DNA of 64,000 nucleotides from Clostridiales bacterium mt11 (GTDB lineage Bacteria; Bacillota; Clostridia; Tissierellales; Tepidimicrobiaceae), in NCBI GenBank assembly GCA_001282665.1, contig LN874947.1:1-64000 (forward strand). The letters run 5' to 3'. Positions 7,748-17,000 of the stretch are shown here, piece after piece. The stretch's first letter is position 1; every line of letters begins with the position of its first letter. The notes beneath the pieces are model-generated. The model saw nothing but the letters and a program-made list of their open reading frames with translations, made no database searches and was not told the origin of the DNA. The translations under genes and the position numbers were made by a program.

Positions 7748-8644
7748 CTATTCAAACATTCTTTTTTCAAGGATTTGACTTGAATTAAAGTTCTCTAATT
7801 TTAGGTAATAGTCTGCTACATCTACCAAAGCTTGCATAGGTACTAAACCGATAATTTCACTTCCTATTACATTAACTCCATATCTATTAGCTTCTCTTTC
7901 TATAGTATCAAATACTCTAAATAGTGATGTTTGTGTATAGTCTACCATATTCATAGAAACTTGTACAATATTTCTTTCCTTTATTTCCAATCCTATAGCT
8001 TTGCAGTATGTGAAACCTCCCGTTCTTGCCCTAACGGATTTGGCAATTTTTTTTGCGATTTCAACATCATCTGTTCCTAGGTTTACATTAAATGCTACTA
8101 AAGGCATCCTTGCTCCTACCGCTGTTACACCTGCCTTTTCATTTAAAATATTAGGCCCAAAATCTGGCTGCCATTCTTCTTGTTTTAATTTATCAGCCAT
8201 TCCTTCATATTGACCTCTTCTAATATCTGCAAGATTTTCTCTAGCAGGTGTCTCGGCAGATTTTTCATACAAAAATACCGAAATACCTAATTCCTCCCCA
8301 ATCCTTCTTCCCAATTCCTTAGAATACTTTACACACTCCTCCATAGTTACATCAGATATGGGTATTAGAGGAATTACATCTGTCGCCCCCATTCTAGGAT
8401 GTCCTCCAGTATGAGTCCTCATATCTATCAACTCCGATGCAACTTTCGATGCATTAAAAGCTGCTTCTATAACCTTTTCTGGTTCTCCAATAAAAGTAAC
8501 TACAGAACGATTATGGTCTTTATCCATGGAATAGTCTAAAAGTTTTACTTCATCCATTCTTCTTATTTCTTCAACTATCTTTTCAATTATCTCTTTATCT
8601 TTACCTTCACTAAAATTAGGAACACATTGAATTATTCTAGCCAT
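7748..8644 (-). CDS. ftcD: Glutamate formimidoyltransferase
   Basis: This 298-residue enzyme transfers the formimino group of formiminoglutamate to tetrahydrofolate, releasing glutamate. It matches the transferase half of bifunctional FTCD (CVPNFSEGKDKEII, THTGGHPRMGATDVIPLIP, GARMPLVAFNVNLGT). The cyclodeaminase half (FchA) is absent from the protein and from this window, so the formimino-folate must be processed elsewhere. The presence of this gene means the folate route is used rather than HutG formiminoglutamase. It lies 12 bases after hutU, has a GGAGG ribosome site and precedes hutI by 10 bases. Confidence 0.95.
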   Translation of the reverse strand: MARIIQCVPNFSEGKDKEIIEKIVEEIRRMDEVKLLDYSMDKDHNRSVVTFIGEPEKVIEAAFNASKVASELIDMRTHTGGHPRMGATDVIPLIPISDVTMEECVKYSKELGRRIGEELGISVFLYEKSAETPARENLADIRRGQYEGMADKLKQEEWQPDFGPNILNEKAGVTAVGARMPLVAFNVNLGTDDVEIAKKIAKSVRARTGGFTYCKAIGLEIKERNIVQVSMNMVDYTQTSLFRVFDTIEREANRYGVNVIGSEIIGLVPMQALVDVADYYLKLENFNSSQILEKRMFE

Positions 8645-8656
8645 TTAACATCCCTC

Positions 8657-10696
8657 CTATTTTTTCGTATTTTTCTCATATTCCTTATCTACTAATTTCT
8701 TTACTAATTCTTCATTAGCTATATAAGGTATAGTTATATGATCTGTATCTTTAAATTTCTTGTTATATTCGATAGCAGTTTTAATAGAGTTTTCATTTCT
8801 TGCCCAAGATCTTCTAGCAACTCCTACCATGGTATCCCAAGGCATAGCTGTTCTTAATATATTATCTACCCTTTCACTTCCATCTAACACCATTCCAAAT
8901 CCACCATTTATCGCCTTGCCTATTCCTACACCTCCGCCATTGTGTAATGCCACTAAGCTCATTCCTCTTGCTGCATTTCCTGCAAAACATTGGGTAGCCA
9001 TATCCGCCATTACATTACTGCCATCTTTAATATTGGAAGTTTCTCTAAATGGAGAATCTGTACCTCCAGTATCATGATGATCTCTTCCCATCATTACAGG
9101 TCCAACTTCCCCGTTTCTCACCATCTCATTGAATTTAAGAGCTATCTTTGTCCTACCTAAAGCATCTTGGTATAAAATTCTTGCTTGAGTCCCCACTACT
9201 AACTGGTTCTTTTCCGCATCCCTTATCCAAATATAGTTATCCCTGTCTTGAGATCTTCTATTTGGATCTATACATTCCATAGCCGCCCTATCTGTTTTTA
9301 TTAAATCTTCATGTTTTCCACTTAAACATACCCATCTAAATGGTCCATATCCATAGTCAAACAACATTGGTCCCATAATATCCTCTACATAAGATGGAAA
9401 TATAAATCCTTCAGATTCATCTATTCCGTTTTTAGATATTTCACTTACTCCAGCATCAAATACAGCTTTCATAAAACTATTTCCGTAGTCAAAGAAATAT
9501 GTTCCCCGTTCTACTAATTTGTGTATTAGTTCAAAATGATACCTTAAAGATTTATCTACTAATTTAACAAATCTATCCCTATCGTTGTTTAACATCTCTG
9601 TTCTCTCTTCAAAGCTTAACCCATGTGGGCAGTACCCTCCATCATAAACAGCATGACATGAGGTTTGATCGGATAGCAACTCTATATTTATATTTTTTTC
9701 AACTGCATATTCCAATAGGTCTACAATATTTCCATGATATGCTATAGCAACAGCTTCTTCTCTATCCTTATATTCTTTAGCCGTTTTAAATACTTTATCT
9801 AAATTATCAAAACTTACATCTATCCAACCTTGATCTAATCTAGTCTTAATTCTGGAATAATCAACTTCAGCTATTATGCCTACTCCATTGGCTATTTTAG
9901 TTGCCTTTCCTTGAGCACCACTCATACCTCCTAAGCCTGAACTTACAAATATATGACCTCTTAAATCTCCATCATCCTTTATTCCAAGTTTCATCCTTCC
10001 AGCATTTAGTATGGTATTATAGGTGCCATGTACAATCCCTTGAGGTCCAATATACATCCAACCTCCTGCTGTCATCTGACCGTAGTTAGCTACCCCCATT
10101 GCCTGAGCTTTGTTCCAATGTTCTCCATCATCAAACATACCTATCATTAATGCATTAGTTATAATAACCCTTGGGCTATTAGGTGTGGATTTAAATAATC
10201 CTAGTGGATGTCCAGATGCAACTACTAATGTCTGCTCTTCGGTTAACTGTTCAAGATATTTCTTTATAAGCCTATATTGCATCCAGTTTTGGCACACTTG
10301 CCCCGTTTCTCCATAAGTCACCAGCTCATAAGGATATAAAGCTACATCAAAATCCAAATTATTGTCTATCATAACTTGAAATGCTTTTCCTTCAATACAA
10401 TTGCCTTTATATTCATCAATTGATTTTCCTTTTATTGGTCCGTCTGGTCTATATCTATAGCCATAAATCCTACCACGAGTGAATAGCTCATCTAAAAATT
10501 CTGGTGCTAAAGTTTCATGTAATTCTTCTGGTATATATCTTAATGCATTTTTTAGAGCTATCTCAGTCTCCCTCTTAGATAGCTTAAATTCTCTTTTTGG
10601 AGCTCTTCTTATGCCTTCTACAAATTTAGGTTCAGGTGGCAGCTCACTTCCAAGCTTAATAGTCATAGCTTCCTTAATATCATAATTTTTTGACAT
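8657..10696 (-). CDS. hutU: Urocanate hydratase (long form)
   Basis: This enzyme converts urocanate to imidazolonepropionate using tightly bound NAD+ as an electrophile. Recognisable family segments are ASGHPLGLFKSTPNSPR, a NAD-binding region with SSGLGGMSGAQGKA near residue 255, ETSNIKDGSNVMADM and NGGGVGIGKAINGGFGMVLDG near the C terminus. At 679 residues it is about 120 longer than the common bacterial HutU (about 555) and close in length to the long form known from animals and some anaerobes. RBS AAAGGAGG, ATG start; 14 bases after hutH. Confidence 0.95.
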   Translation of the reverse strand: MSKNYDIKEAMTIKLGSELPPEPKFVEGIRRAPKREFKLSKRETEIALKNALRYIPEELHETLAPEFLDELFTRGRIYGYRYRPDGPIKGKSIDEYKGNCIEGKAFQVMIDNNLDFDVALYPYELVTYGETGQVCQNWMQYRLIKKYLEQLTEEQTLVVASGHPLGLFKSTPNSPRVIITNALMIGMFDDGEHWNKAQAMGVANYGQMTAGGWMYIGPQGIVHGTYNTILNAGRMKLGIKDDGDLRGHIFVSSGLGGMSGAQGKATKIANGVGIIAEVDYSRIKTRLDQGWIDVSFDNLDKVFKTAKEYKDREEAVAIAYHGNIVDLLEYAVEKNINIELLSDQTSCHAVYDGGYCPHGLSFEERTEMLNNDRDRFVKLVDKSLRYHFELIHKLVERGTYFFDYGNSFMKAVFDAGVSEISKNGIDESEGFIFPSYVEDIMGPMLFDYGYGPFRWVCLSGKHEDLIKTDRAAMECIDPNRRSQDRDNYIWIRDAEKNQLVVGTQARILYQDALGRTKIALKFNEMVRNGEVGPVMMGRDHHDTGGTDSPFRETSNIKDGSNVMADMATQCFAGNAARGMSLVALHNGGGVGIGKAINGGFGMVLDGSERVDNILRTAMPWDTMVGVARRSWARNENSIKTAIEYNKKFKDTDHITIPYIANEELVKKLVDKEYEKNTKK

Positions 10697-10709
10697 TTAA
10701 ATTCCTCCT

Positions 10710-12236
10710 TTATAATAATTTACCTACTTTCTCTTCAATTTCATCAACTATTGTATTTGATTTAATAAGCTCTTCACATCTATTTATTTCTTTATACATT
10801 ATGGTATCTTCTTCAATGGTTTGTATATGCTCTCTAACTATATTATAAGCTATTTCTGTTCCTTTTCCCAGTTTTTTCTTATCTCTTAAATCTATTCCTT
10901 GGCAAGCAGCTAAAAGTTCCATAGCCAGTACCTTTCTAGCATTTTCCAAAATTTCTCTAGCTTTTCTTGCAGCAATAGTTCCCATTGACACATGATCTTC
11001 TTGATTTGCAGAAGATGGTATGGAATCAACACTCGCCGGATGAGCTAATACCTTGTTTTCTGATACTAAAGAAGCAGCAGAATATTGGACTATCATAAAT
11101 CCTGAATTTAATCCACCATTTTTAGCTAAAAATGCTGGTAATCCACTTAAAGCTGGATTTACAAGCCTTTCCAATCTTCTCTCTGATACATTAGCCAATT
11201 CAGATAACGCAATTCCTAAAAAATCAAAGCTTAGTGCCATCGGCTGTCCATGAAAGTTACCTCCTGATATAACTTCCTCTGATTCTTCAAATATAAGTGG
11301 ATTATCTGTTGCAGAATTGATTTCAATACACACCTTATCTTCTACATACTTTAATGCATCCTTACTAGCCCCATGTATTTGAGGAATACATCTAAGAGTA
11401 TAGGCATCTTGCACCCTTATTTCTCCTTGTCTAGTTGTCATCTGACTGTCGTCTAATAAATTAATTAGATTTTTGGATGTATCCATTTGTCCTCGATGTG
11501 CTCTAACCTTATGAACCTTTTCATCGTAGGCATCTACTATCCCATTAAGGGCTTCTATAGTTAGAGCAGCTGTTATATCTGCCATTTTACTTAAGTTTAT
11601 ACCATCATAAATTGCCAACGCTCCAATAGATGTCATAACCTGAGTCCCATTAATTAAAGCTAACCCTTCTTTTGAAGTCAATTCAACTATTGGTATTCCA
11701 GCTTTACTCATAGCTTCTTTACCCGATAAACGTTCTCCTTTATAATAAGCTTCTCCTTCTCCAAGCATTACTAAAACCATATGGGATAGGGGTGCTAAAT
11801 CTCCACTTGCTCCAAGAGAACCTTTTTCAGGAATAACAGGGTGTACCCCTTTGTTTAACATATCTATTAATGTATTTAAAGTGGATAGCCTAATACCAGA
11901 ATAACCCTTTGATAGTGCATTAGCTCTCAGAAGCATTACTCCTCTAGTTGTTTCTTCATCTAAGGGCTTGCCTACACCACAGGCATGAGATATTATTAAG
12001 TTCCTTTGTAATTTTTTAGTTTCTTCTTTTGTTATGGATACATCACTAAATTTGCCAAACCCAGTAGTTATTCCATACACTACCTTTTCATCTTCTACAA
12101 ACTTATCTACAAGGCGTCTTGATTTTTCTATCCTTTCAATTGCTTCTTCAGTTAATTCTACCTTATAGCCCTTTCTTACTACATTGATAAAGCTTTCTAA
12201 AGTTAAGCTGTTGCCGTCAATAAAAATCTTGCTCAT
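10710..12236 (-). CDS. hutH: Histidine ammonia-lyase
   Basis: This 508-residue lyase removes ammonia from L-histidine to give trans-urocanate, the committed step of histidine use. The Ala-Ser-Gly triad that cyclises to the MIO electrophile is in GSLGASGDLAPLSHM near residues 141-143. Other family blocks are YGITTGFGKFSDV near 60, NGTQVMTS near 195 and SANQEDHVSMG near 410. It is the first gene of hutH-hutU-ftcD-hutI, with ATG and GGAGGAG upstream. No HutP-like gene is nearby; the regulator is not evident. Confidence 0.96.
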   Translation of the reverse strand: MSKIFIDGNSLTLESFINVVRKGYKVELTEEAIERIEKSRRLVDKFVEDEKVVYGITTGFGKFSDVSITKEETKKLQRNLIISHACGVGKPLDEETTRGVMLLRANALSKGYSGIRLSTLNTLIDMLNKGVHPVIPEKGSLGASGDLAPLSHMVLVMLGEGEAYYKGERLSGKEAMSKAGIPIVELTSKEGLALINGTQVMTSIGALAIYDGINLSKMADITAALTIEALNGIVDAYDEKVHKVRAHRGQMDTSKNLINLLDDSQMTTRQGEIRVQDAYTLRCIPQIHGASKDALKYVEDKVCIEINSATDNPLIFEESEEVISGGNFHGQPMALSFDFLGIALSELANVSERRLERLVNPALSGLPAFLAKNGGLNSGFMIVQYSAASLVSENKVLAHPASVDSIPSSANQEDHVSMGTIAARKAREILENARKVLAMELLAACQGIDLRDKKKLGKGTEIAYNIVREHIQTIEEDTIMYKEINRCEELIKSNTIVDEIEEKVGKLL

Positions 12237-12298
12237 TGTTATCTCCTCCAGTTCATTATATTATGATAATTTCATACATTATTTAGGTAAAGCGTAAA

Positions 12299-12331
12299 AA
12301 ACGACCACAGATATTATCTATGGTCGTTTTG
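12299..12331 (-). terminator. Terminator overlapping the 3' end of thpR
   Basis: On the minus strand AAACGACCATAGATA pairs imperfectly with TATCTGTGGTCGTTT, followed by T-rich sequence. The upstream arm is the last coding codons of thpR and the stop codon TAA sits in the apex. It insulates thpR from hutH. Confidence 0.8.
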
Positions 12332-12892
12332 GTAATCATTTCCTAACTTATAAGATTTTATTGGAGTATATATTCTATTTCCCATAATATTTTCACTTTT
12401 CATAAGAAACAAATCATCCAATATAAAATCATACTCTAATTCATATATAACAGCTTCTTTTATTTCATCAAAGGATTTGTTCACTATGATTCTCCTTCCC
12501 ACTGTAATATGGGGTTTAAAACTTCTTTTTTCTAACTCAAAGCCAATACCATGCATCTCTTTTTCTATTGTATCATATAATTGATTTAGTTTCACAGTTT
12601 CACCTTTTAAGCCTATCCAAATTACATTATATTCTTCATTTTTTTTATTAAAATATCGCAATTCATCTAAACTCAATTGTATAGGCGAATATTTACAAGC
12701 TGCATTTTTAAGTATATTTTCAATATAACATATTTGTTTTTCTTTTATTTCTCCTAAAAATTTCAAAGTCATATGGAAGTTAGATTTATTTACCCAACTT
12801 CCTTTTATAGAGTCAACCCTAAGGATATTTTGAATTTTAAATAATTTTTCCTTTAATTTATCATCAAAATCCAACCCAATAAAAGTTCTCAT
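12314..12892 (-). CDS. thpR: RNA 2',3'-cyclic phosphodiesterase, 2H family
   Basis: A 192-residue 2H phosphoesterase. The two catalytic HxT motifs are FHMTLKFLG (His40) and KPHITVGR (near residue 127). Family members hydrolyse 2',3'-cyclic phosphate ends of RNA to 2'-phosphates and were first named for RNA ligase activity. The length and the opening MRTFIGLDF match the ThpR family (earlier LigT). It is a single gene with its own terminator; the preceding LacI-type gene ends 73 bases upstream. Confidence 0.92.
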   Translation of the reverse strand: MRTFIGLDFDDKLKEKLFKIQNILRVDSIKGSWVNKSNFHMTLKFLGEIKEKQICYIENILKNAACKYSPIQLSLDELRYFNKKNEEYNVIWIGLKGETVKLNQLYDTIEKEMHGIGFELEKRSFKPHITVGRRIIVNKSFDEIKEAVIYELEYDFILDDLFLMKSENIMGNRIYTPIKSYKLGNDYQNDHR

Positions 12893-12965
12893 AAAACACC
12901 ACCAAATTATTTATCATTAAATCCCACTATAAAAATCATTGACTACTATTTTAAATATAAAATTT

Positions 12966-13979
12966 TCATTGAATTTTTTTGCAGCTTTCCCTCTTCATTA
13001 TTTGAATTGGTAAATAAGTATTTGCTTTTTCTACTTCATCGTCATCTAATTGTTTTATAATCTTTCTTATAGCTACTGCACCAATATCATAGTAAGGTTC
13101 CTTTATAGTTGTTAATTTAGGTCTATAGATTGAAGCTATTTTTGTATCCCCATATCCACAAATGGAAATATCTTCTGGTACTTTAATATTATTATCATAA
13201 CAATAGTTAACAAGCCCTATAGCTATTTCATCTTGACAGCAAAAAACTGCAGTAATATTATTCTCACGGATAATATTAACAACTGAATCCCCTGCTTCAT
13301 AACCATCTTCTATACTAAATCCATTGGCAGAATATATAAATTCCTTTCCTTGTTCCAATCCTTTTACTGCTTCTTTATATCCATCAATCTTATATTTTTC
13401 CAAAGATGTTTCTTCATCATCTTTTGCAGTTAAATATAAAATATTTTTATGACCTAATTCTATAATATAATTAGTCATCCTAAGACCTGCTTCATAATGA
13501 TCGATAGATACAGATGGTAAATTTAAGTTATTATAATATTTGTTTAAGTACATAAAAGGTATCTTAAAACTCTTTATTTGCTCTATTACCTCTTCATTAA
13601 TTATTTCAGATATTAATATTATACCTTCCACTTGTTTACTCCTCAATAGCTCAGCAAACTTCTTCTCCGTCTCCACATCTCCATAGCTACTGGATAAAAT
13701 GATATCATAATTATACATTCTTCCTACTTCTTCTATTCCTCTAACCATTTGGGCTATATATGAATTACCAATATCCGTAACTATGATTCCTATAAGGTTT
13801 GATTTCTTTGTAACTAAGCTTCTCGCCACCTCATTAGGTTTATACCCTAATTCTTCTATAGCATCAAGTACTCTTCTCCTAACTTCAGGGCTTACAGGTT
13901 TTGAATCGTTAATGACTCTTGAAACTGTAGATATAGATACTTCTGCTAATCTTGCTACATCTTTAATTGTTGCTGCCAT
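12966..13979 (-). CDS. LacI-family transcriptional regulator
   Basis: This 337-residue protein has a LacI-type helix-turn-helix (residues 3-50, TIKDVARLAEVSISTVSRVIN) with the hinge helix PNEVARSLVTKKSN, then a periplasmic-binding-protein-like effector domain (about 60-333). Such regulators usually bind sugars or nucleosides. There is no sugar uptake or catabolic operon beside it, so the ligand cannot be inferred. A TTATAC/GTATAA palindrome in its own promoter region suggests autoregulation. Start ATG with GGGAGG upstream. Confidence 0.93.
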   Translation of the reverse strand: MAATIKDVARLAEVSISTVSRVINDSKPVSPEVRRRVLDAIEELGYKPNEVARSLVTKKSNLIGIIVTDIGNSYIAQMVRGIEEVGRMYNYDIILSSSYGDVETEKKFAELLRSKQVEGIILISEIINEEVIEQIKSFKIPFMYLNKYYNNLNLPSVSIDHYEAGLRMTNYIIELGHKNILYLTAKDDEETSLEKYKIDGYKEAVKGLEQGKEFIYSANGFSIEDGYEAGDSVVNIIRENNITAVFCCQDEIAIGLVNYCYDNNIKVPEDISICGYGDTKIASIYRPKLTTIKEPYYDIGAVAIRKIIKQLDDDEVEKANTYLPIQIMKRESCKKIQ

Positions 13980-14003
13980 TTTTTAAACCTCCCTACTTAA
14001 CAA

Positions 14004-14020
14004 TTATACCAATTGTATAA
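14004..14020. promoter_or_regulatory. Candidate LacI-type operator (autoregulation)
   Basis: TTATACCAATTGTATAA has two 6-base arms that are exact inverted copies. It lies 25-41 bases upstream of the LacI-type start. On the minus strand a TTATAC-18-TATAAT promoter lies just upstream, which would put the palindrome at or just after the transcription start, a typical self-repression position. The centre lacks the CG pair usual in many LacI operators. Confidence 0.45.
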
Positions 14021-14064
14021 AATATTATATCATATTCGTTAATCGCTGTATAATGCATAAAATT

Positions 14065-17000
14065 CTATATTACTGTTGAAAAAATTCCACATAGTGTTTT
14101 AGCTAAATTATAAGAATTATAATCAAATTCCTTTTCCTTTATAGGTACCGTAACATAAACCACCCCATTAAGTTTGCCATTGGTTACTAAGGGAATAGCC
14201 ATAACGGATTTCCAATTAGGTGTATTTAGTAAAACGTCTACTTCTTTAACGCTTTCCCAATCTATTAAATACTCACCTTTTTTATTATCCATAACTCTCT
14301 TTACTATATCATAATTAATAGAAAAATCATCTACCCATTGTTGAGTTAATCTTGATCGAGCATAGGTATTAGATGTTTTCTCATAATCCAACTCAATTAA
14401 TGCAGAACTTTCAGCTTCTAATGTTTCTATTAATCTACCTAAAAATTTATATATCTTTTCTGATTTTTCACCACTTTCTTTGACTAAATCAATAACATCC
14501 AATATAGATAAAACATGTCTCTGATCCTGATTTATACTTCCAGATAATATTCCTGCCAATTTATCCACCCTATTTATAGTATTAGACAGATGAGTATCCC
14601 AAACCATCATATCTTTTCCTTTTTCCTTAGCTCTATAAAGAGCTTGATCTGCTTTCTCAACTAACTCTTCTTTAAATTGACTATGTTTTGGAAACATGGA
14701 TATACCAACGCTAATGGTTATAGGATCTTCTAATTTAGATATACTAATTTTATCAATATTTTTCTTAATTTTTTCTGCTATTTTTACGGCATCCTCTTCT
14801 TCCACATTTTTTAAAATTATAATGAACTCGTCTCCTCCATATCTACCTATTATATCAGTAGTTCTTATGCTGCTAAGGAGACAATATCCGATTTTACTTA
14901 AAACTTCATCGCCTTTCCTATGACCATAGGTATCATTTATATTTTTGAATCTATCAATATCTACCATTAGAAGAGCAAAACACTCTCCACTTCTTTTAGC
15001 CTCATTTAAAATTTTATTTAGCTCATTCTCAAAATGTTTTCTAGTATAGGTACCAGTTAATTTATCAATAGTAGACAGTATCTTTAATTTATAATTTTCA
15101 ATATTCATATATACTATTTGAGATAATGAACTCGATAGCATATATCTTGTTTCATCAAATCGGTTAAAAATTCTATCGGTTTCTAAATATATATAGCCTT
15201 CATTTCTTTGGACATTAACCACTTTACTTTTTCTTCGTTCTTTTTTCATATGGATATTATTCATCCTTGAAACTGTAATAGGAATACAGATTAACGCTCT
15301 TGTGTCCCTAGGTAAAAACTCTCTATGGAGTCCTATAATATTTTCTCCCAAATTATCATTTATTAAAATTCCTCTTTCATATCTATTGGCTAAGGCCAGT
15401 AGATTTTCATTTGGCAACCATTCTACATCTCCATTCAAAGTTGTAATAGGTAGATATTTATTATTTTTCTCATCATAGAGCAATATATACCCTCTTTGTG
15501 CAAAAGTTTCTTTAGCAAGATATTTTAAAATTAATTTTAAATTGAATTCATAGTTACCTGTTAGGTTTTGTATTAAGGTTTCAATGCTATTTATGCCCTC
15601 TGTTCCTTCATAAAGATAGCTTGTTTCCGTTATCTTTATGAACTCATCATCGTTCATCAATCTGAGTAAGGACTTATAGTTAAAGTATTTTTCAATGTTG
15701 TCATTAGAGTTTAAATCGTCTATACATAAGTAATCTAGCTTTTTACCAAATGCCTCATATATAACTTCTGATAATTTTAATTTTATTATATCCCCTTTTC
15801 GACTTTTAATATAACTAATTTGCATATCCCTATTTGGAATATTTCTAATCAATCTATATATAATATCTAGAGCTTCTAATAAATAATTAATAGCTTGATA
15901 ATATTTCCCATCTTCAAAATATTTAAATCCTAATAGTTTATTGGCAAATATATCAATAAAGTGTAGATTATATTTTTTCATATCTTCTTCTAAAATTATC
16001 TTATCTTCATAGCCATATCCATATTGCCTTATACCGTATAGTAATATTTTTCTAATATAATTGAAACTAGGTACAAAATAATCCTTTTCAAGTTCACTAT
16101 CTTCCTTCAAAATATCTAATACATATTCATAATCCCTTTCCAAAAATGGAATAATAGCTAAATCCAATAAGACTTTTCTTCTATGAAAATATAAATTCAT
16201 ACTTCTAATCTCAGCTCTAATGCCTTCTATATATTTCTTATTATACAAACCGTCCTTAAAGTATTCAATTAAAACTATTCTAGTCTTTATCATTAAATAC
16301 TCTATATTGCTAAATTCCTTATAATCATCCATAGCTTTTTGAGAATACTTTAAAGCTTCATCCCAGTTCCCAAAAATATAATAAAATTCACCAAGATAGT
16401 TGTAATAAAAACTGATTACTTCAAAATTAAAGGCTTGAGTATTAACATATATTTCTTTTAAAATTATATAAAAATTATAGCTCTGTTCGTAATCACCAGT
16501 TAACAAATAGATTAATCCAAGATTGATATGAGTCATAAACACCATATTGGTATCTTCTACCTCTATAGCGGTAATCCTAGCCTCCTCTATATACTTCTTA
16601 GCCTTATCATAATCATAAAGATTTAAGTAAGCTGAGCCTATATTATTAAGAAAAACTAATTTAACATTCAAAACATCATATTTCTCAACGATGCCTAATC
16701 CCTTTTCATAATATTTCATCGCCTTATCAAATTCCCCATGCTGAGAATATATATTAGCAGTATTGTTAATCGGCTTAGTGGAATCAATAAATTCTCCTAT
16801 TTCATGAAATGCTTCAATGCTTTCCTCATATTTAAGTATTGCATTTCCTACATTACCTCTGTAATACTCTATAAGTCCCATTATATTATATATGTTTCCT
16901 AAGTGCCTATTTAATTCATATTCCAACGCAAGTTCCAACAATTTCTCCATGTTTTTTTCTACTTCTTCTATTTTCCCATCATTTAATAATATTTTATTAT

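Noticed and set aside
7738..7770. Upstream extension of hutI to 7770
   Set aside because: It overlaps the end of ftcD out of frame and has no ribosome site; ATG 7737 has GTGAGG just before it.
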